This document shows positions 1 through 7,966 of a DNA stretch of 42,301 nucleotides, piece by piece (the stretch's first letter is position 1; each line of letters starts with the position of its first letter). Position numbers and translations under genes: made by a program. The notes beneath the pieces are model-generated. The model was not told where the DNA came from and searched no databases. It saw nothing but the letters and a program-made list of their open reading frames with translations. Source of the DNA: Cellulosimicrobium sp. CUA-896 (GTDB lineage Bacteria > Actinomycetota > Actinomycetes > Actinomycetales > Cellulomonadaceae); the NCBI RefSeq assembly GCF_001942335.1, contig NZ_MKKH01000027.1, forward strand, positions 1 to 42,301, given 5' to 3'.

Positions 1-1
1 C

Positions 2-445
2 CGGCGGCGCTGGGGCGTCGTCGCGGCCGCCGCCGCGGCGGTCCTGGCGGTCGCCGTGCCGACGACCGTCGCCGTGCGGGCCACGCAGGAGCAGGCGCGC
101 CTGCAGGAGCAGGCGGACGTCGTCGCGCAGATGCTCACCGACCCCACCGCGACCATCCTCCGCGGCGACGTCGCGGGCGGCGGCGAGGCGTCCGTGCTCG
201 TCGCGGGCGACGACTACCTGTTCCGCGCGACCGGCCTCCCGGACGCCGGCGACGACCAGGACTACCAGCTGTGGGTCGTGGGCGACGACGGCGGGGTGAC
301 GTCCGCGGGCCTGCTCGAGGACCGCGACGGCACGGTCGAGCAGCTCGTGCAGGACGCCCCGGGCGTGGGGCTGGCCGTCTCGGTCGAGCCCGAGGGCGGG
401 TCCGAGCAGCCGACGACGGACCCGATCGTCGTCCTGGCGTCGTAG
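2..445 (+). CDS. RskA-like anti-sigma factor, C-terminal part (5' end outside window)
   Basis: The gene is open from the left edge, so its N-terminus, which would carry the zinc-finger-like sigma-binding region, is missing. What remains begins with a basic RRRWG stretch and one Ala/Val-rich membrane helix (about residues 6-22 of the fragment). It continues into an extracytoplasmic domain with the RskA-type pattern: a YLFRATGLP segment, then DYQLWVV and GLL about 20 residues later. Proteins of this family hold an ECF sigma factor at the membrane. The cognate sigma gene would be expected just left of the window. The stop is followed by a 75-base gap. Family assignment rests on the YQLWV region and topology, so the exact sigma partner is unknown. 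Confidence 0.75.
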   Translation, partial: RRRWGVVAAAAAAVLAVAVPTTVAVRATQEQARLQEQADVVAQMLTDPTATILRGDVAGGGEASVLVAGDDYLFRATGLPDAGDDQDYQLWVVGDDGGVTSAGLLEDRDGTVEQLVQDAPGVGLAVSVEPEGGSEQPTTDPIVVLAS

Positions 446-484
446 CGCGGGGCGGACGAGCGGCGGCGGCCGCTCATACCAGCA

Positions 485-514
485 CTGACCGAACGCGGCA
501 ACATCTGGCATGAT
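485..514 (+). promoter_or_regulatory. Candidate promoter, leaderless, for the DUF2625 gene
   Basis: CTGACC (485-490) and CATGAT (509-514) are separated by 18 bases, and only six bases lie between CATGAT and the ATG at 521. No Shine-Dalgarno sequence fits in that space, so the transcript would start at or next to the start codon. Confidence 0.4.
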
Positions 515-520
515 CCGGAC

Positions 521-1198
521 ATGACTGTCAGGACGGCTGCGGAGCTCGCCGCCGTCGACGACCCGGCGTGGCCCACGCTGTCCCGGATGCTCGGACGCGC
601 GGGCGTCGAGGTCGTGCCCCCGCCCGCGTGGGCGCTGGACGTGCTCTACCGCCTCCAGGTGACCGCTCGCTCGACCTTGGGAGCGCTTGCACTGCACACG
701 GGCGGCGTCGTCGTCGACGGCGGCTGGCTGCGCCTGCTCGGCGGCGGCGGCGCAGGCCTCCCGGACCTCGCGAGCGTCAACGGCCTCGGTGACCCGAGCG
801 CGGCGAGCGTCGCGCCGCCGGTCCTCGTCGTCGGCTACGACGTGCTCGGCGGGACGTTCGCCGTCAACGGCGGCGGGCTCCCCGGGCCGCTCGGCGACGT
901 CCACTGGTTCGCGCCCGACGCGCTGGACTGGGTGGACCTCGGCTTCGGCCAGGCGGCGTTCCTCGAGTGGGCGGTGAGCGGGGGGACCGCCGCGCTCTAC
1001 GAGCGCCTGCGCTGGCCCGGCTGGTACGACGAGGCGGGCCGCCTCCGGCTCGACGAAGGGCTCAGCGTGTACCCGCCGCTGTGGTCCGAGGAGGGGCGGG
1101 ACGTGGCCCGCGCCTCGCGGACCGTCGTCCCCCTCGCCGAGCTCGTGGACTGGCACTACGAGATGGCCGCGCGGATGGCCCCGGTCGACGACGTCTGA
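521..1198 (+). CDS. DUF2625 family protein
   Basis: This 225-aa soluble protein has no signal peptide or membrane segment. The family pattern is clear: an N-terminal DPAWPTL segment, then [31 protein letters not shown], a Gly/Asn-rich [19 protein letters not shown], and [16 protein letters not shown] near residue 130. DUF2625 proteins have no established biochemical role, and nothing here assigns one. The ATG start sits six bases after a -10-like box and the frame is intact. It stands alone between the anti-sigma gene and the prp cluster, with the GntR operator candidate directly behind its stop. Confidence 0.85.
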   Translation: MTVRTAAELAAVDDPAWPTLSRMLGRAGVEVVPPPAWALDVLYRLQVTARSTLGALALHTGGVVVDGGWLRLLGGGGAGLPDLASVNGLGDPSAASVAPPVLVVGYDVLGGTFAVNGGGLPGPLGDVHWFAPDALDWVDLGFGQAAFLEWAVSGGTAALYERLRWPGWYDEAGRLRLDEGLSVYPPLWSEEGRDVARASRTVVPLAELVDWHYEMAARMAPVDDV

Positions 1199-1204
1199 GC
1201 GTCC

Positions 1205-1212
1205 TGTATACA
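1205..1212. promoter_or_regulatory. TGTATACA palindrome, candidate GntR/FCD operator
   Basis: This is a perfect 8-bp palindrome, AT-rich in a strongly GC-rich setting, 29 bases before the GTG of the gntR gene. TGTATACA-like sites are typical for the FCD subgroup of GntR regulators. It lies where a -35 box would sit relative to CACGAT (1230-1235), so binding here would block transcription of gntR-prpDBC. Confidence 0.5.
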
Positions 1213-1241
1213 AGTGCGCACCCGCGTGCCACGATGAGCGG

Positions 1242-1945
1242 GTGACGTCGACACCGCCGCCGGCCCTCGCCGTCGGGCAGCAGGCACTCGCCGCGCTCGC
1301 GCCGCGCCAGTCCGGTGCGCGCGCGGTCTACGGCGTCCTGCGCGGGCGGATCATCGACGGCTCCCTCGCACCGGGGGAGCGGCTCACCGAACCCGTGCTC
1401 GCCGAGCGGCTCGGCGTGTCCCGGACGCCCGTGCGCGAGCGCTGCGGCTGCTCGAGGCGGAGGCGCTCGTCGTCGAGCTGCCCACCGGAGGCGTGCGCGT
1501 CGCGCCGCTCGACGTCGCGGACGCGCGCCGCGTCTACGAGGTGCGCGCGCGGCTCGAGGGCCTCCTCGCCCGCGACGCGTGCGAGCGCGCCCGCCCGGCC
1601 GACGTGCGACGTCTCGCCGGCCTCGTGTCCCTCATGGACGCCGTCCGCGACCACGAGGACGAGGTGCTGCGCGTCGGCGCCCAGTTCCACGGCGAGATCG
1701 AGGCGCTCGCGGACAACCGGTGGTGCTCGGCGCTCCTGCGCCAGATCCGCGGCCACGTCGACCGCTACCGCGCGCTCGCCGCGGGCCGGCGCGCGGGCAC
1801 GACCGACCACGTGGACGAGCACCGCGCCGTCGCCGACGCGATCGCGTCCGGTGACCCCGTGGCCGCCGAGGCCGCGATGACCGCCCACCTCGACCGCAGC
1901 GCCGCGCTCGCCGAGCAGGCGCTGCGCGAGGCCGACCGCCCCTGA
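1242..1945 (+). CDS. GntR/FCD transcriptional regulator of the prp cluster (frame broken once)
   Basis: After restoring one base near 1440 the protein is 234 aa. Residues about 25-90 form the winged-helix GntR domain ([20 protein letters not shown], then [14 protein letters not shown]). An all-helical FCD ligand-binding domain follows from about residue 95, with an [15 protein letters not shown] helix and the helical [13 protein letters not shown] segment that helps form the metal/ligand pocket. It directly precedes prpD and is almost certainly the local controller of propionate catabolism. Members of this group usually repress and are relieved by a pathway intermediate. The break is a lost G or C in the codon pair after VRE; without correction the protein would lose its whole FCD domain. 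Confidence 0.82.
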
Positions 1946-1970
1946 GGCCGTGACGACGAAAGAGGCTCCC

Positions 1971-3563
1971 GTGCCCCAGACCCACCACCTGCGCGTCCAC
2001 CCGAGCGCGGACCGGCTCGCCCGGACGGACCAGCTCGCCTGGAAGCTCGCCGAGCTCGCGACGGACCCCGTCGAGGTCACGCCCGAGGTCGCCGACATGG
2101 TCGTCAACCGCGTCATCGACAACGCCGCCGTCGCCGCGGCGAGCCTCGTGCGCGGCCCCGCCGTCGCGGCGCGCGGCCAGGCGCTCGCCCACCCGTACGC
2201 CCCCGGCGCGGCGGTGCTCGGCTGCGGTCTGACGACGCGGACCAGCCCCGAGTGGGCGGCATGGGCGAACGGCGTCGCGGTGCGCGAGCTCGACTTCCAC
2301 GACACGTTCCTCGCGGCCGAGTACTCGCACCCCGGTGACAACATCCCGCCGGTCCTCGCCGTCGCGCAGCACGCCGGTGCGACGGGATCACAGGTCGTGC
2401 GCGGCATCGTCACCGGCTACGAGGTGCAGGTCGACCTCGTGCGCGCGATCAGCCTGCACCGGCACAAGATCGACCACGTCGCCCACCTCGGGCCCTCCGC
2501 CGCCGCGGGCATCGGCACGCTCCTCGGCCTCGACACGGAGACCGTCTTCCAGGCGATCGGGCAGGCGCTGCACACGACCACGGCGACGCGGCAGTCGCGC
2601 AAGGGGCAGATCTCGACCTGGAAGGCGCACGCGCCCGCGTTCGCGGGCAAGGTCGCGGTCGAGGCGTCGACCGCGCGATGCGTGGGCAGACGTCGCCCGA
2701 GCCGATCTACGAGGGGGAGGACGGCGTCGTCGCATGGCTGCTCGACGGGCCGGACGCGGCGTACGACGTCGTGCTGCCGGCACCGGGGGAGCCGCGCACC
2801 GCGATCCTCGACACGTACACCAAGGAGCACTCCGCGGAGTACCAGTCGCAGGCGCTCATCGACCTCGCGCGGGCGCTGCACGACGAGCACCCGTGGCTGG
2901 CGGACCCCGCCAACGTCACGAGCGTCGTCATCCGCACGAGCCACCACACCCACCACGTCATCGGCTCGGGCGCGAACGACCCGCAGAAGTACGACCCGAC
3001 GCCTCGCGCGAGACGCTCGACCACTCAATCCCGTACATCTTCGCGGTCGCGCTCCAGGACGGCGGGTGGCACCACGTGGAGTCCTACGCGCCCGAGCGGG
3101 CCGCGCGCCCCGACACCGTCGAGCTGTGGCAGCGCATCACCACGGCCGAGGACCCGGAGTGGACGCGCCGGTACCACGCGACCGACCCGGCCGAGAAGGC
3201 GTTCGGCGGACGCGTCGAGATCGAGCTCGCCGACGGCGGCCGGATCGTCCGCGAGATCGCCGTCGCCGACGCGCACCCGCTCGGTGCCCGGCCGTTCGGG
3301 CGCGCGCAGTACGTCCGCAAGTTCCGCACCCTCGCCGAGGGCGTGCTCGAGGACGCGGAGATCGAGCGGTTCCTCGACCTGGCCGAGCGTCTGCCGACGC
3401 TCACCGCCGCCGAGGTGCGCGACCTCACCGTGGTCGCGCGACCCGGGCTGCTGGACTCCGTGCCGACGCGACGGGGCTCTTCGAGCTGGGGCGCGAGGCG
3501 CCGGCGGACGTCGAGGGCGAGGGGTTCACGATGCACGAGGTGCCCGAGGGGGAGGAGCGCTGA
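1971..3563 (+). CDS. prpD: 2-methylcitrate dehydratase, MmgE/PrpD family (three frame breaks)
   Basis: PrpD dehydrates 2-methylcitrate to 2-methyl-cis-aconitate in propionyl-CoA breakdown. Restored length is about 531 aa, normal for the family. Recognisable blocks are the N-terminal helical domain with [20 protein letters not shown] and [14 protein letters not shown], then [55 protein letters not shown] and the C-terminal [13 protein letters not shown] domain. Three single-base losses (near 2670, 3003 and 3465) split it across frames; each is repaired by one G or C. GTG at 1971 is preferred because AGAGG lies five bases upstream; an earlier in-frame GTG at 1950 lacks this. The stop overlaps the prpB start (TGATG), implying translational coupling. 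Confidence 0.9.
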   Translation: MPQTHHLRVHPSADRLARTDQLAWKLAELATDPVEVTPEVADMVVNRVIDNAAVAAASLVRGPAVAARGQALAHPYAPGAAVLGCGLTTRTSPEWAAWANGVAVRELDFHDTFLAAEYSHPGDNIPPVLAVAQHAGATGSQVVRGIVTGYEVQVDLVRAISLHRHKIDHVAHLGPSAAAGIGTLLGLDTETVFQAIGQALHTTTATRQSRKGQISTWKAHAPAFAGKVAVEASTARCVGRRRPSRSTRGRTASSHGCSTGRTRRTTSCCRHRGSRAPRSSTRTPRSTPRSTSRRRSSTSRGRCTTSTRGWRTPPTSRASSSARATTPTTSSARARTTRRSTTRRLARDARPLNPVHLRGRAPGRRVAPRGVLRARAGRAPRHRRAVAAHHHGRGPGVDAPVPRDRPGREGVRRTRRDRARRRRPDRPRDRRRRRAPARCPAVRARAVRPQVPHPRRGRARGRGDRAVPRPGRASADAHRRRGARPHRGRATRAAGLRADATGLFELGREAPADVEGEGFTMHEVPEGEER

Positions 3564-4479
3564 TGCTGTACAGCCAGGTCACGGCGTCGGACAAGCGGCG
3601 GACGTTCCGCGCGGCGCTCGACGCGGCCGCGACCACGGGGGACCCGCTGCGGCTGCCCGGGGCCTTCAACCCGCTGTCCGCACGGCTGATCGAGGACAAG
3701 GGCTTCGAGGGCGTGTACGTCTCCGGGGCCGTGCTGTCCGCGGACCTCGGCCTGCCGGACATCGGGCTGACGACGCTCACCGAGGTCGCGGGGCGCGCGC
3801 AGCCGATCGCCCGCGTCACCGACCTGCCGGCGCTCGTCGACGCGGACACCGGGTTCGGCGAGCCGATGAACGTCGCGCGGACCGTCCAGGCGCTCGAGGA
3901 CGCGGGCGTCGCGGGGTGCCACGTCGAGGACCAGGTCAACCCCAAGCGCTGCGGCCACCTCGACGGCAAGGAGGTCGTCGGGCTGGAGGAGGCCGCGAAG
4001 CGCGTGCGCGCGGCCGCCGACGCGCGGCGCGACCCCGGGTTCCTCGTCATGGCGCGCACCGACGTGCGCGGCACCGTGCCCGGCCCGGAGGGGCTGCGCC
4101 TCGCGGTCGAGCGGGCGAAGGCCCTCGTCGACGCGGGCGCGACGCGATCTTCCCCGAGGCCATGGCGGACCTCGCCGAGTTCGAGGCCGTCGCGTCGGCC
4201 GTGGACGTGCCCGTGCTCGCCAACATGACGGAGTTCGGCAAGTCCGAGCTCTTCACGCGGCGCCAGCTCGGCGACGCCGGCGTGCGGCTGGTCATCTACC
4301 CCGTCACGCTGCTGCGGGTCGCGATGGGTGCCGCCGAGCGCGCTCTCGACGAGATCGCCGAGACCGGTACCCAGGCGGGTCAGGTCGCGGGCATGCAGAC
4401 GCGCGCGCGCCTGTACGAGCTGCTCGACTACGCGGCCTACAACGCGTTCGACGAGGGGATCTTCACGTACCGCCCGTGA
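3563..4479 (+). CDS. prpB: 2-methylisocitrate lyase (one frame break)
   Basis: The enzyme cleaves 2-methylisocitrate to pyruvate and succinate. Restored length is 305 aa. It is a TIM-barrel of the isocitrate lyase/PEP mutase superfamily: [36 protein letters not shown] (metal-binding Asp), [19 protein letters not shown] with the catalytic KRCGH loop, MARTDVRG and NMTEFGKS. A lost base near 4141 breaks GADAIFPEA; restoring G or C recovers this strongly conserved motif. It is coupled to prpD and followed by prpC after 42 bases containing a triple 10-bp repeat. Confidence 0.93.
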
Positions 4480-4500
4480 CCGCACGTGACCGCCCGTGAC
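4471..4500 (+). repeat. Three tandem 10-bp repeats between prpB and prpC
   Basis: CGCCCGTGAC occurs at 4471-4480 and 4491-4500, with CGCACGTGAC between them. The first copy contains the prpB stop codon, and the block ends just before the prpC ribosome-binding site GAAGGAG (4508-4514). It may be neutral slippage or a regulatory spacer. Confidence 0.7.
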
Positions 4501-4521
4501 CGACCACGAAGGAGTGAGCGC

Positions 4522-5645
4522 ATGAGCAACCCGTCCACCGACGCCCCGGAGATCCACCGGGGCCTCGCGGGCGTCGTCGTCGACGTCACCGCGATCTCGA
4601 AGGTCGACCCCGACTCGAACTCGTTGCTGTACCGCGGGTACCCCGTCCAGGACCTCGCGGCCCGCCGGTCGTTCGAGGAGGTCGCGCACCTCCTGTGGCG
4701 CGGCGAGCTGCCGACGCCCGAGCAGCTCGCCGAGCAGACCGCCGTCGAGCGTGCCCACCGGGCGCTGCCCGGGAACGTCGCGAATGCCGTCCGGAGCTCC
4801 CGACGACGTGCCACCCATGGACGTGTGCCGCACGGCCGTCTCGCAGCTCGGCGCGCACGACCCCGACGCCGGGGACTCGTCGCCCGAGCCGAGCAGGCCA
4901 AGGCGCTGCGGCTGTGGGCGGCGCTGCCGCCGTCGTCGCGCTCGACCAGCGCAGGCGGCGGGGCGAGCAGGCCGTCGAGCCGCGCGACGACCTCTCGTAC
5001 GCCGAGAACTTCCTGTGGATGACGTTCGGAGCGGTGCCCGACGAGGCCGTCGTCCGCGCGTTCGAGGTGTCGATGGTCCTGTACGCGGAGCACTCGTTCA
5101 ACGCCTCGACGTTCACCGCGCGCGTCATCACCTCGACGCTCTCGGACCTGCACTCCGCGGTGACCGGCGCCGTCGGCGCGCTCAAGGGGCCGCTGCACGG
5201 CGGGGCGAACGAGGCCGTCATGGCGACGTTCGCCGAGATCGGCACCGCCGACCGCGCCGCGGCGTGGCTCGACGACGCGCTCGCGCGCAAGCGCAAGATC
5301 ATGGGCTTCGGCCACCGCGTCTACAAGCACGGCGACTCCCGCGTGCCGACGATGCGCGCGACGCTCGACGACCTCGTCGCGCACCACGACCGGTCCGACC
5401 TCCTCGAGCTGTACACCGCGCTCGAGGCCGCCATGGCCGAGCGCAAGGGCATCCTGCCGAACCTCGACTACCCGGCGGGACCGGCGTACCACCTCATGGG
5501 GTTCGACACCCCGATGTTCACGCCGCTCTTCGTCGCCTCCCGCGTGGTCGGCTGGACCGCGCACGTCATGGAGCAGCGCGCCGCCAACGCGCTCATCCGC
5601 CCGCTGAGCGAGTACGCCGGGCCCGAGCGGCGCGAGGTGCTCTGA
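4522..5645 (+). CDS. prpC: 2-methylcitrate synthase (four frame breaks)
   Basis: PrpC condenses propionyl-CoA with oxaloacetate. Restored length is 375 aa, as expected for the short citrate synthase type. The N-terminal segment GLAGVVVDVTAISKVDPDSN and LLYRGYPVQDLA is followed by the active-site region: EHSFNASTFTARV, LKGPLHGGANEAV and GFGHRVYKHGDSRVP (catalytic His residues), and later FVASRVVGWTAHVMEQ. Two pairs of single-base losses (near 4794/4802 and 4888/4929) put the middle into other frames; four restored G/C bases give one continuous protein. A strong GAAGGAG site precedes the ATG. It ends six bases from a convergent reductase gene. Confidence 0.92.
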
Positions 5646-5651
5646 CGCCGC

Positions 5652-6881
5652 TCAGCCGACGAAGCCCTCCAGCTCGGCCCGCGCGACGGGGCCGTCACGG
5701 TGGATCAGCGCCTTCACGTCCTCCATGCGGTCCCACACGTTCACGGCCATCCCGGCCTCGACGCGCCCGCCCCGCACCCAGAACGCGACCAGCGCGCGGT
5801 CGCCGACCGACCCGCTCACGACGACCTCGTCGTACGCGTCGGGTCCGGCGACGAAGCCCAGGTACTCCATGCCGAGGTCGTACTGGTCCGAGAAGAAGTA
5901 CGGCAGCTCGGGGTAGGGGTCGGTCGCGCCGAGCATGGAGCGTGCGGCGTGCGGGCCCTGGCTCAGCGCGGTCGCCCAGTGCTCCACCCGGATCGCCCGT
6001 CCGTACCGGGGGTACGGCACGCTCGCGACGTCGCCCGCGACGAAGACGTCGGGGTCGGTGGTCTGGAGAGTGGCCGAGGCGACGACGCCGCCCGTCGCGG
6101 AGTCGAGCGCCAGCCCGGCCGACTGGGCGAGGGCGAGGTCCGGGACGGCGCCGACGGCGACGAGCACGAGGTCCGCCTCGACGTGCGTCCCGTCGGCGAG
6201 CGCGACGCCGGTGGCCCGTCCCTCGCCCGTGATCGCGACGGCCTGCGCGCGCCGGTGCAGGTGTACGTCGTGCTCGGCGTGGAGCTGGCCGAAGAGCTCT
6301 CCCATCTCGGGTCCGAGGACGCGCTCGAGCGGGTGGGCGCCCTGCCCGACGACGCTCACCCGGAGCCCGGCCGAGCGTGCGGCCGCCGCGACCTCGAGGC
6401 CGATCCAGCCGTCGCCGACGATCGCGAGGCGACCGTCCGCCTGTGCGAGGTCCGCGAACGACGCGGCGAGCCGGTCGCTGTCGTCGAGCGTGCGCAGGGA
6501 CACGACCCCCTCCTGCTCCGCGCCCGGGACGGGGAGGTGACGGGGCCGCGACCCCGTGGCGAGGAGCAGCTTCTCGTACGGCAGCCCGTGCCCGTCGTCG
6601 AGCGTGACCGTGTGCGCCGCGGCGTCGAGCGCGGTCGCCGTCGTGCCCGTGCGGAGATCGACGTCGTGGTCCGCGTACCACGCCTGGTCCAGCGGGAGCA
6701 CGGCGTCGCGACCCGCCTCGCCACGCAGGTAGTCCTTGGACAGCGGCGGTCGCTCGTACGGCTGGTGCGGCTCGCGCGTGACGACGGTCAGCGCCCCGTC
6801 GTACCCCTCCTCGCGCAGCGTCTCGGCCGCCTTCGCCGCGGCCAGTCCTCCTCCGACGACGACGACCCGACCGATCTCCAC
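5652..6881 (-). CDS. FAD-dependent NAD(P)H ferredoxin-type reductase
   Basis: At 409 aa this is the usual length for BphA4/rubredoxin-reductase-like flavoproteins that move electrons from NAD(P)H to a ferredoxin. Features: N-terminal FAD fold RVVVVGGGLAAAKAAETLRE (about 4-23), YERPPLSKDYL, LLLATGSRPRHLPVPGAE, the NADH fold LAIVGDGWIGLEVAAAARSAG (about 145-165), the FAD-ribityl motif TTDPDVFVAGDVASVPYP, and a C-terminal reductase domain with YFFSDQYDLGMEYLG. GTG at 6881 is chosen because GGAGG lies five bases upstream and the FAD fold begins at once. No ferredoxin or oxygenase gene is adjacent, so the physiological partner is unknown. It is convergent with prpC. Confidence 0.9.
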   Translation of the reverse strand: MEIGRVVVVGGGLAAAKAAETLREEGYDGALTVVTREPHQPYERPPLSKDYLRGEAGRDAVLPLDQAWYADHDVDLRTGTTATALDAAAHTVTLDDGHGLPYEKLLLATGSRPRHLPVPGAEQEGVVSLRTLDDSDRLAASFADLAQADGRLAIVGDGWIGLEVAAAARSAGLRVSVVGQGAHPLERVLGPEMGELFGQLHAEHDVHLHRRAQAVAITGEGRATGVALADGTHVEADLVLVAVGAVPDLALAQSAGLALDSATGGVVASATLQTTDPDVFVAGDVASVPYPRYGRAIRVEHWATALSQGPHAARSMLGATDPYPELPYFFSDQYDLGMEYLGFVAGPDAYDEVVVSGSVGDRALVAFWVRGGRVEAGMAVNVWDRMEDVKALIHRDGPVARAELEGFVG

Positions 6882-7039
6882 GACGACCTCCGCTGTCTGC
6901 GTACGGGACCGCGGCCAGTGTCCCGCGCTCGCGCCGCCCGGGCGCGCGCTGGGTGAAGTTCGTCGCTCGGGGCCCGTCAGGATGGGGAGTAACGGGGCCA
7001 TTCGGGCGCGCGCGGCAGACCTGGACGGGTGTCCAAGAT

Positions 7040-7051
7040 GTGAGCGCTCAC
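7040..7051. promoter_or_regulatory. LacI-family operator-like dyad GTGAGCGCTCAC
   Basis: This is a perfect 12-bp palindrome with central CG, identical to the core of the ideal lac-type operator. LacI-family sugar repressors of cellulose-degrading actinobacteria bind closely related sequences. It lies 22 bases before the ATG of the small membrane protein and 159 bases upstream of the divergent reductase start, so it could act on either. No lacI gene is in the window. Confidence 0.55.
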
Positions 7052-7072
7052 CCGAATGTGCAGCATGCGGGC

Positions 7073-7258
7073 ATGTCTTGGGTGGCGGTCGGCTGGGCGA
7101 TGATCGTCCTCGGGTGCGGGACGACGGTCGTCTTCGCCCGGCGCGCGCGGGTGCGCACGTCGGGCGGCGCGGACGGCTTGGCCGTGGGGTGCGGGGCGAG
7201 CCTCGCGCTCTGGGGCGTGATCGTGGTGGTCGTCGCGACGGTGCTCCAGCCGCAGTGA
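7073..7258 (+). CDS. Small two-helix membrane protein, hypothetical
   Basis: This 61-aa protein has two hydrophobic helices (about 4-20 and 38-57) joined by a short basic loop, FARRARVRTSGG. The ATG at 7073 places the first helix at the N-terminus. An in-frame GTG at 7040 would add 11 residues but lies inside the palindrome, so it is less likely. No family is recognised. The reading frame is clean and ends at a strong hairpin shared with the convergent phosphatase gene. Confidence 0.55.
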   Translation: MSWVAVGWAMIVLGCGTTVVFARRARVRTSGGADGLAVGCGASLALWGVIVVVVATVLQPQ

Positions 7259-7265
7259 CGGCACG

Positions 7266-7305
7266 TCGGCCTTCCTCCCGCGCAGGGGGATGGGAGGAGG
7301 GCCGG
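7266..7305. terminator. Bidirectional terminator hairpin
   Basis: A 14-bp stem (7266-7279 with 7292-7305, two G-T pairs) encloses a 12-base loop. It sits between the stops of two convergent genes and has no long T-tract on either side. Confidence 0.7.
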
Positions 7306-7307
7306 CG

Positions 7308-7853
7308 TCACGCCCGCAGCGCGCGGCCCAGGCGCGAGACGGACGAGCGCAGCTCGTCGAGCACCCGCTCGTGGACGGCGTCGTCGCGACCGTAGGGGTC
7401 CTCGACGTCGCGCGCGCGGACCGTGCCGAGCACCGCGCGCACCCGTCCGGCGGACGCGACCAGGGAGCGCAGCCGCGCCTCGTCGTCGGTCCCGTGCCGG
7501 AGCGCCGGGTCGGCGTGCTCCGCGAGCTGCACGAGCTCCGTGAGGAGAAACGTGCGGCGCAGCGCGCCGGGAGCCCGGTCGAGGACGTCGGCGCGCTGGG
7601 CCGACGTCATCGTCACCACGAGGTCGGCCGCCTCCACCAGGCCGGGCGTGAGCGCTCGCGCCGTGAAGGCCGAGTGGTCGAGGCCGAGCCCGTCGAGCCG
7701 CCGGGCCACGGGCTCGGCGACCGGGGACCCCACGACGGCGTGCGTCCCGGCGCTCGTGACCTCGACCGAGCCGTCGAGCTCGTCCGCGAGCAGGAGCTGT
7801 GCGGCGGGGGAGCGGCAGATGTTCCCGGTGCACACGGCGAGCAGGTGGAGCAC
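7308..7853 (-). CDS. Low-molecular-weight protein-tyrosine phosphatase (Wzb-like)
   Basis: This 181-aa enzyme starts LLAVCTGNICRSPAA, the CX5R phosphatase loop with Cys8 as nucleophile and Arg14. The general-acid motif DPYGRDD is near the C-terminus. Such phosphatases remove phosphate from the tyrosine cluster of bacterial tyrosine kinases controlling polysaccharide assembly. A Wzz/BY-kinase gene occurs at 18916 in the same region, so a Wzb/Wzc-type pairing is a reasonable inference. The GTG start has GGAAGGA four bases upstream. It is transcribed away from the polysaccharide genes, with a -10-like TACGGT about 50 bases upstream. Confidence 0.9.
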   Translation of the reverse strand: MLHLLAVCTGNICRSPAAQLLLADELDGSVEVTSAGTHAVVGSPVAEPVARRLDGLGLDHSAFTARALTPGLVEAADLVVTMTSAQRADVLDRAPGALRRTFLLTELVQLAEHADPALRHGTDDEARLRSLVASAGRVRAVLGTVRARDVEDPYGRDDAVHERVLDELRSSVSRLGRALRA

Positions 7854-7901
7854 GGCGTCCTTCCGTGACGGGTCGTCGGGCGGACCGCCCGGGGCGTGGT
7901 T

Positions 7902-7907
7902 ACCGTA
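7902..7907 (-). promoter_or_regulatory. Candidate -10 box of the phosphatase gene
   Basis: TACGGT on the minus strand lies 48 bases before the GTG, leaving room for a leader with the GGAAGGA ribosome-binding site. A clear -35 was not identified. Confidence 0.35.
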
Positions 7908-7916
7908 GCGCGAGCG

Positions 7917-7938
7917 CCGCCGCCCTGCCGGGCGGCGG
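7917..7938 (+). other. Perfect 9-bp hairpin upstream of the first DUF4012 gene
   Basis: CCGCCGCCC and GGGCGGCGG flank a four-base loop, 28 bases before the ATG at 7967. It could be a structured 5' leader or part of the divergent promoter region. Confidence 0.45.
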
Positions 7939-7966
7939 TGACGGGGGGCGAGTCGCGGGGGGCGGC

